A stretch of 9,221 nt of DNA, from positions 1-9,221 of the forward strand of contig CALLIO010000044.1 of the NCBI GenBank assembly GCA_938009055.1, read 5' to 3'. The notes beneath the pieces were generated by a model. That model ran no database searches and was not told the DNA's origin. It worked only from the letters and a program-made list of their open reading frames with translations. The first letter of the stretch is position 1. The number at the start of each line of letters is the position of its first letter. The position numbers and the translations under genes are program-made. Of the stretch, positions 6,401 through 9,221 are shown in pieces. The DNA comes from an uncultured Altererythrobacter sp. Lineage in GTDB: Bacteria; Pseudomonadota; Alphaproteobacteria; Sphingomonadales; Sphingomonadaceae.

Positions 6401-7870
6401 CTAGGCAACGCTGAGCGCTTTTTGCCAGCGCGCCAAACGCTCTTCGCGCTCGCTAGTTTCCATATCAGGCTCAAAGTGGCCAACCGAACCGCGCATAGCC
6501 TGCGCCGCGCTGGGAAGATCGGGAAACAGACCCGCGCCAAGCGCCGCCAGCATCGCTGTCCCAAGCGCGGTCGTCTCAACATTTTCGGGTCGCTCAACCG
6601 TCAGCCCCAGCATGTTGGCGATGTCTTGTGCCATCCAATCGTTCGCGCTCATCCCGCCGTCAATCTTGAGCGATGCCCACTCAGCGCCATCAGCCTTAAA
6701 TGCAGCGGCCAGATCATAGGTTTGATGCGCCATCGCCTCCAGCGCGGCGCGGGCCAATTGCGCCTTGCCACTTGCGAAGCTGAGGCCGGTAATCACCCCG
6801 CGTGCCTCGGCCCGCCAATGCGGAGCGCCCAGACCTGAAAGTGCGGGCACGATGGTGACGCCGCCCGTGTCCGGAACCGATCTTGCCAAGGCTTCCGTCT
6901 CCTGACTGTCAGCAATGATCCCAAGTCCATCGCGCAGCCATTGGATGAGGCTTCCGGCAACGAACACCGAACCTTCAATCGCAAAGGTTCGCTGGCCTTC
7001 CAGCTGATAGAGCACAGTGCCCAGCATCCGGTTTTGCGAGGTCGGAATGTCGTGTCCCTTATTGGCGAGCACAAATGCGCCCGTGCCATAGGTTGCCTTG
7101 GTCTCTCCGGGCTTCAGACACGCCTGACCGATTGTTGCGGATTGCTGATCGCCGGCAAGGCCCGTTATCGGCAATTGCTTGCCCAGCCATTGCGCTTGCA
7201 CGGTTGAGAGTGCGCCAGCATTATCAACCACTTGGGGCAGGCTTACATGCGGCACACCGAGCAGATTGCAAAGCTGCGCATCAAATCCCATCCCGCCCAA
7301 TTCCATCAGCATAGTGCGGCTGGCATTGCTCGCATCGCTAATATGATCGCCGCCGGAAAGCTTGAAGACAAGCCAGCTTTCGATCGTGCCAAAGCTGAGC
7401 GTTCCGCGCTCTGCCGCCGCTTTCACCTCGTCTGAATTTTGCAGCATCCAGCGCATTTTGGTGCCCGAGAAATAGGGGTCGAGCAGCAGTCCGGTGCGGT
7501 TTTGGATTGCCTCCTCGTGGCCGTCTTCGCGCAATTGCTCGCAAATGTCTGCGGTGCGCCGATCCTGCCACACGATCGCCTTGGTTAGTGGCTCGCCGCT
7601 TTCTCGGTCCCAGGCCACAATTGTCTCGCGCTGATTGGTGATGCCAACACAAGCGATTGCATCTGCTCCGCCAGCTTTTTCGATAACAGAGCGCGCGCAG
7701 CTGAGCGTTTTCTCCCATATCTCGCCCGCATCATGTTCGACCCAGCCGGATTGCGGATAATGTTGGGTCAGCTCTTCTTGAGCGGTTCCAAGGATCGCGC
7801 CAGACAAGTCAAACAGCATCGCGCGGGTGCTGGTCGTCCCCTCATCCAGAACCAGAATTGTCTGCGTCAC
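6401..7870 (-). CDS. glpK: Glycerol kinase
   Basis: GlpK phosphorylates glycerol to sn-glycerol 3-phosphate with ATP in the cytoplasm. The 489 residues match the FGGY-kinase family length (E. coli about 500). Visible motifs are the N-terminal phosphate loop DEGTTSTRA (9-17), NQRET (79-83) and WQDRR (101-105) for glycerol, RTGLLLDPYFSGTK (125-138), catalytic D241 in GLAGDQQSATIGQ, and IDGGMSANDWMAQ (403-415). The start is GTG at 7870 behind GGGAG with seven bases of spacing. At the place of the E. coli fructose-1,6-bisphosphate-binding Arg (R236) this protein has Gln232, so that control may be absent. No glpF, glpD or glpR gene is in the window. It diverges from the MBL-fold gene and converges on the DUF1465 gene, so it is probably a single-gene unit. 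Confidence 0.97.
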   Translation of the reverse strand: MTQTILVLDEGTTSTRAMLFDLSGAILGTAQEELTQHYPQSGWVEHDAGEIWEKTLSCARSVIEKAGGADAIACVGITNQRETIVAWDRESGEPLTKAIVWQDRRTADICEQLREDGHEEAIQNRTGLLLDPYFSGTKMRWMLQNSDEVKAAAERGTLSFGTIESWLVFKLSGGDHISDASNASRTMLMELGGMGFDAQLCNLLGVPHVSLPQVVDNAGALSTVQAQWLGKQLPITGLAGDQQSATIGQACLKPGETKATYGTGAFVLANKGHDIPTSQNRMLGTVLYQLEGQRTFAIEGSVFVAGSLIQWLRDGLGIIADSQETEALARSVPDTGGVTIVPALSGLGAPHWRAEARGVITGLSFASGKAQLARAALEAMAHQTYDLAAAFKADGAEWASLKIDGGMSANDWMAQDIANMLGLTVERPENVETTALGTAMLAALGAGLFPDLPSAAQAMRGSVGHFEPDMETSEREERLARWQKALSVA

Positions 7871-8033
7871 CTACCGTCTCCCAAACGCAAAAATTGCCTG
7901 TCATCTCAAGAGGTCTCGCGAGGTCTATGGGTTATCTCGCTTTATCTCTAGGGCCAGATCGAGCCGCCCTTTTGGCCGCTTTTTCCGCGATTGCATAGGT
8001 GACAAGCACAGGGCCGCACGCCATAGAACATGC
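7871..8033. promoter_or_regulatory. Divergent intergenic region between glpK and the MBL-fold gene
   Basis: These 163 bases should hold both promoters. GAGGTCT occurs twice (7910-7916 and 7920-7926), one helical turn apart, centred on an 8-base CTCGCGAG palindrome about 45 bases upstream of the glpK start. This could be a regulator site or part of the 5' leader. I could not fix -35/-10 boxes in either direction. Confidence 0.35.
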
Positions 8034-8918
8034 ATGGCTGGATCTGCTGAGAAACCCGACTTCGACAATTTGCCCACCGGGCTTGCCGAACAATGCGAGC
8101 CGTTGGTGCGCCGTGTGCTTGCGCCCAATCCCTCGCCTTACACCTATACCGGAACGCAGACCTATGTGGTGGGCGCAGAGGGTGATGTGGCGGTGATCGA
8201 TCCCGGGCCCGATGATCCCGCGCATATCGAGGCGATCCTAAAAGCGGTTGGCGATGCCAAGCTCACCGCGATCATGTGCACGCATACCCATCGCGATCAT
8301 TCGCCCGCCGCCGCCCCGCTTGCAGCAAGGACAGGTGCTCCCGTCATCGGCTGCGCGCCGCTGGTGCTGAAATCGGACCGCCCCCGCGCTGACGAGGCGT
8401 TTGACACCACCTATGCGCCCGACCGCGTGCTCGAAGATGGCGAGGCAATGACTGGCACCGGATGGACTTTGCGCGCTGTCCACACGCCCGGTCACACATC
8501 CAACCACCAATGTTTTGCGCTGGAGGAATCCGGCGCGCTGTTCACCGGCGATCACGTGATGGGCTGGTCGACCAGCGTCGTGATCCCGCCCGATGGCGAC
8601 ATGGGGCATTATTTGGCCAGCCTCGACAAGCTTCAGGCGCGCGAGGACACCGTATACTACTCCGCTCACGGCGCGCCCATAACCAAGCCAAAACAACTGG
8701 TTCGCGGCATGATTGGCCACCGCCGCCAGCGCGAGAACCAGATTTTGCGCCTGCTTGGCGAAGAAGCGCGCGCCATCCCTGCCTTCATCCCCGTGATGTA
8801 TAAGGGCCTCGATGAACGCCTGATTCCAGCAGCGGAAATGAGCGTCGAGGCGCATCTGCTCGATTGCGAGAAACGCGGATTGGTCACGCGCGATGGGGAT
8901 ATCTGGAAAGCGGCCTAA
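8034..8918 (+). CDS. MBL-fold metallo-hydrolase, LACTB2-like, with C-terminal winged helix
   Basis: A 294-residue metallo-beta-lactamase-fold protein. Metal ligands are in THTHRDH (H84, H86, D88, H89), H154 in HTPGHTSNH, D173 in LFTGDHVMG and H212 in YYSAHG. The N-terminal PNPSPYTYTGTQTYVVG and VAVIDPGPDD lead into the fold. From about 226 a helical region is followed by a winged-helix-like end (MSVEAHLLDCEKRGLVTRDG). The order matches the group that includes human LACTB2, which is an endoribonuclease; the substrate of bacterial members is not settled, so I give no function. All metal ligands are kept, so it should be active. The start is ATG at 8034, chosen because the family N-terminus begins there. 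The frame is open further upstream to 7827, but that would overlap glpK. There is no strong ribosome binding site. Confidence 0.9.
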   Translation: MAGSAEKPDFDNLPTGLAEQCEPLVRRVLAPNPSPYTYTGTQTYVVGAEGDVAVIDPGPDDPAHIEAILKAVGDAKLTAIMCTHTHRDHSPAAAPLAARTGAPVIGCAPLVLKSDRPRADEAFDTTYAPDRVLEDGEAMTGTGWTLRAVHTPGHTSNHQCFALEESGALFTGDHVMGWSTSVVIPPDGDMGHYLASLDKLQAREDTVYYSAHGAPITKPKQLVRGMIGHRRQRENQILRLLGEEARAIPAFIPVMYKGLDERLIPAAEMSVEAHLLDCEKRGLVTRDGDIWKAA

Positions 8919-9195
8919 GCGCCCGCTCCAGCACCGCCGCCAGTTTCAACTCACCGCATCAGCAGTGCGACCCGCCCGCGCTTTGGTGCGTTTCCTCGGC
9001 AATATTCATCCACCAGCAAGGCGCGGCTGAACAAACCGACTCATCAGGGCACCGGCACGTCGCAAATTTGCGGCACGGCCAAATGTTAAGATTATGACAG
9101 GGGATTACTGGCTAGGGCTGCGCGCTTTTGAAGGAAAGCTCGCATTCTGGTCACAGACTATGCGGGGCGACGCACAATGGTGAAGGAGCGGCGTA
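8919..9195 (+). other. Gene-free stretch with a palindrome and a possible promoter
   Basis: No convincing gene lies here. A perfect 12-base palindrome, CGCAAATTTGCG, occupies 9061-9072. It overlaps TTGCGG (9068-9073), which resembles a -35 box, with TTATGA (9092-9097) 18 bases further on as a weak -10. This could be the promoter and operator of the gene beginning at 9196. I see no clear terminator for the MBL-fold gene. Confidence 0.3.
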
Positions 9196-9221
9196 ATGAC
9201 GTATAATTTCAAAAATTCAAC
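9196..9221 (+). CDS. Start of an unidentified gene, cut by the right edge
   Basis: ATG at 9196 opens a frame (MTYNFKNS and on) that runs off the window after eight full codons. AAGGAG at 9183-9188 with seven bases of spacing is the best ribosome binding site on the plus strand here. Eight residues are too few to name a family. Confidence 0.5.

Noticed and set aside
7827..8033. 69-codon N-terminal extension of the MBL-fold gene
   Set aside because: It would overlap the start of glpK, is Arg-rich and lacks family resemblance. The family N-terminus begins just after ATG 8034.
8238..8855. Minus-strand ORF of 205 codons opposite the MBL-fold gene
   Set aside because: It is fully antisense to a gene with complete metal-binding motifs and shows no family features.
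8864..9097. Plus-strand ORF of 77 codons after the MBL-fold gene
   Set aside because: It begins inside the MBL-fold gene in another frame, has no ribosome binding site and spans the palindrome and putative promoter.

Overview
The window looks like ordinary core chromosome of an alphaproteobacterium, most likely of the Sphingomonadales/Erythrobacteraceae type. This is inferred from the moderately high GC, the GAF-containing PtsP (EI-Ntr), the YdcH/DUF465 pair and DUF1465 (RcdA-type) proteins, and the HTH/DUF4115 - CpoB-like - TilS gene order. I see no mobile element, CRISPR array, tRNA or rRNA, and no clearly new multi-gene system.

Region 1 (1-5320, all minus strand; transcription runs from high to low coordinates): a YdcH-like small protein (5165-5320), ptsP (2808-5081), a membrane-anchored RodZ-like HTH protein (1757-2611), a secreted CpoB/YbgF-like TPR protein (665-1600), and tilS, which runs off the left edge. 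Gaps of 83, 196 and 156 bases separate the first four genes. The CpoB-like gene and tilS appear to overlap by one base, and tilS has no ATG, GTG or TTG available as a start.

Region 2 (5321-6376, plus strand): a divergent intergenic region with inverted and direct copies of an AGCGCTC word, a second YdcH-like protein (5484-5705), then a DUF1465/RcdA-family protein (5912-6376). PtsP (nitrogen PTS) and RcdA (ClpXP adaptor for CtrA degradation) are both connected to cell-cycle control in Caulobacter, so their closeness here is the most suggestive functional context in the window.

Region 3 (6401-9221): glpK (minus strand, GTG start) converges on the DUF1465 gene with a 24-base gap. It diverges from a plus-strand metallo-beta-lactamase-fold hydrolase of the LACTB2-like type with a C-terminal winged helix (8034-8918). 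About 280 bases without a gene follow, and the first codons of another plus-strand gene begin at 9196 behind a strong ribosome binding site.

Functionally the window combines envelope or cell-division accessory proteins, tRNA modification, nitrogen-PTS signalling, a possible proteolysis adaptor and glycerol phosphorylation. The items worth a second look are mostly about starts, small regulatory motifs and gene neighbourhood.
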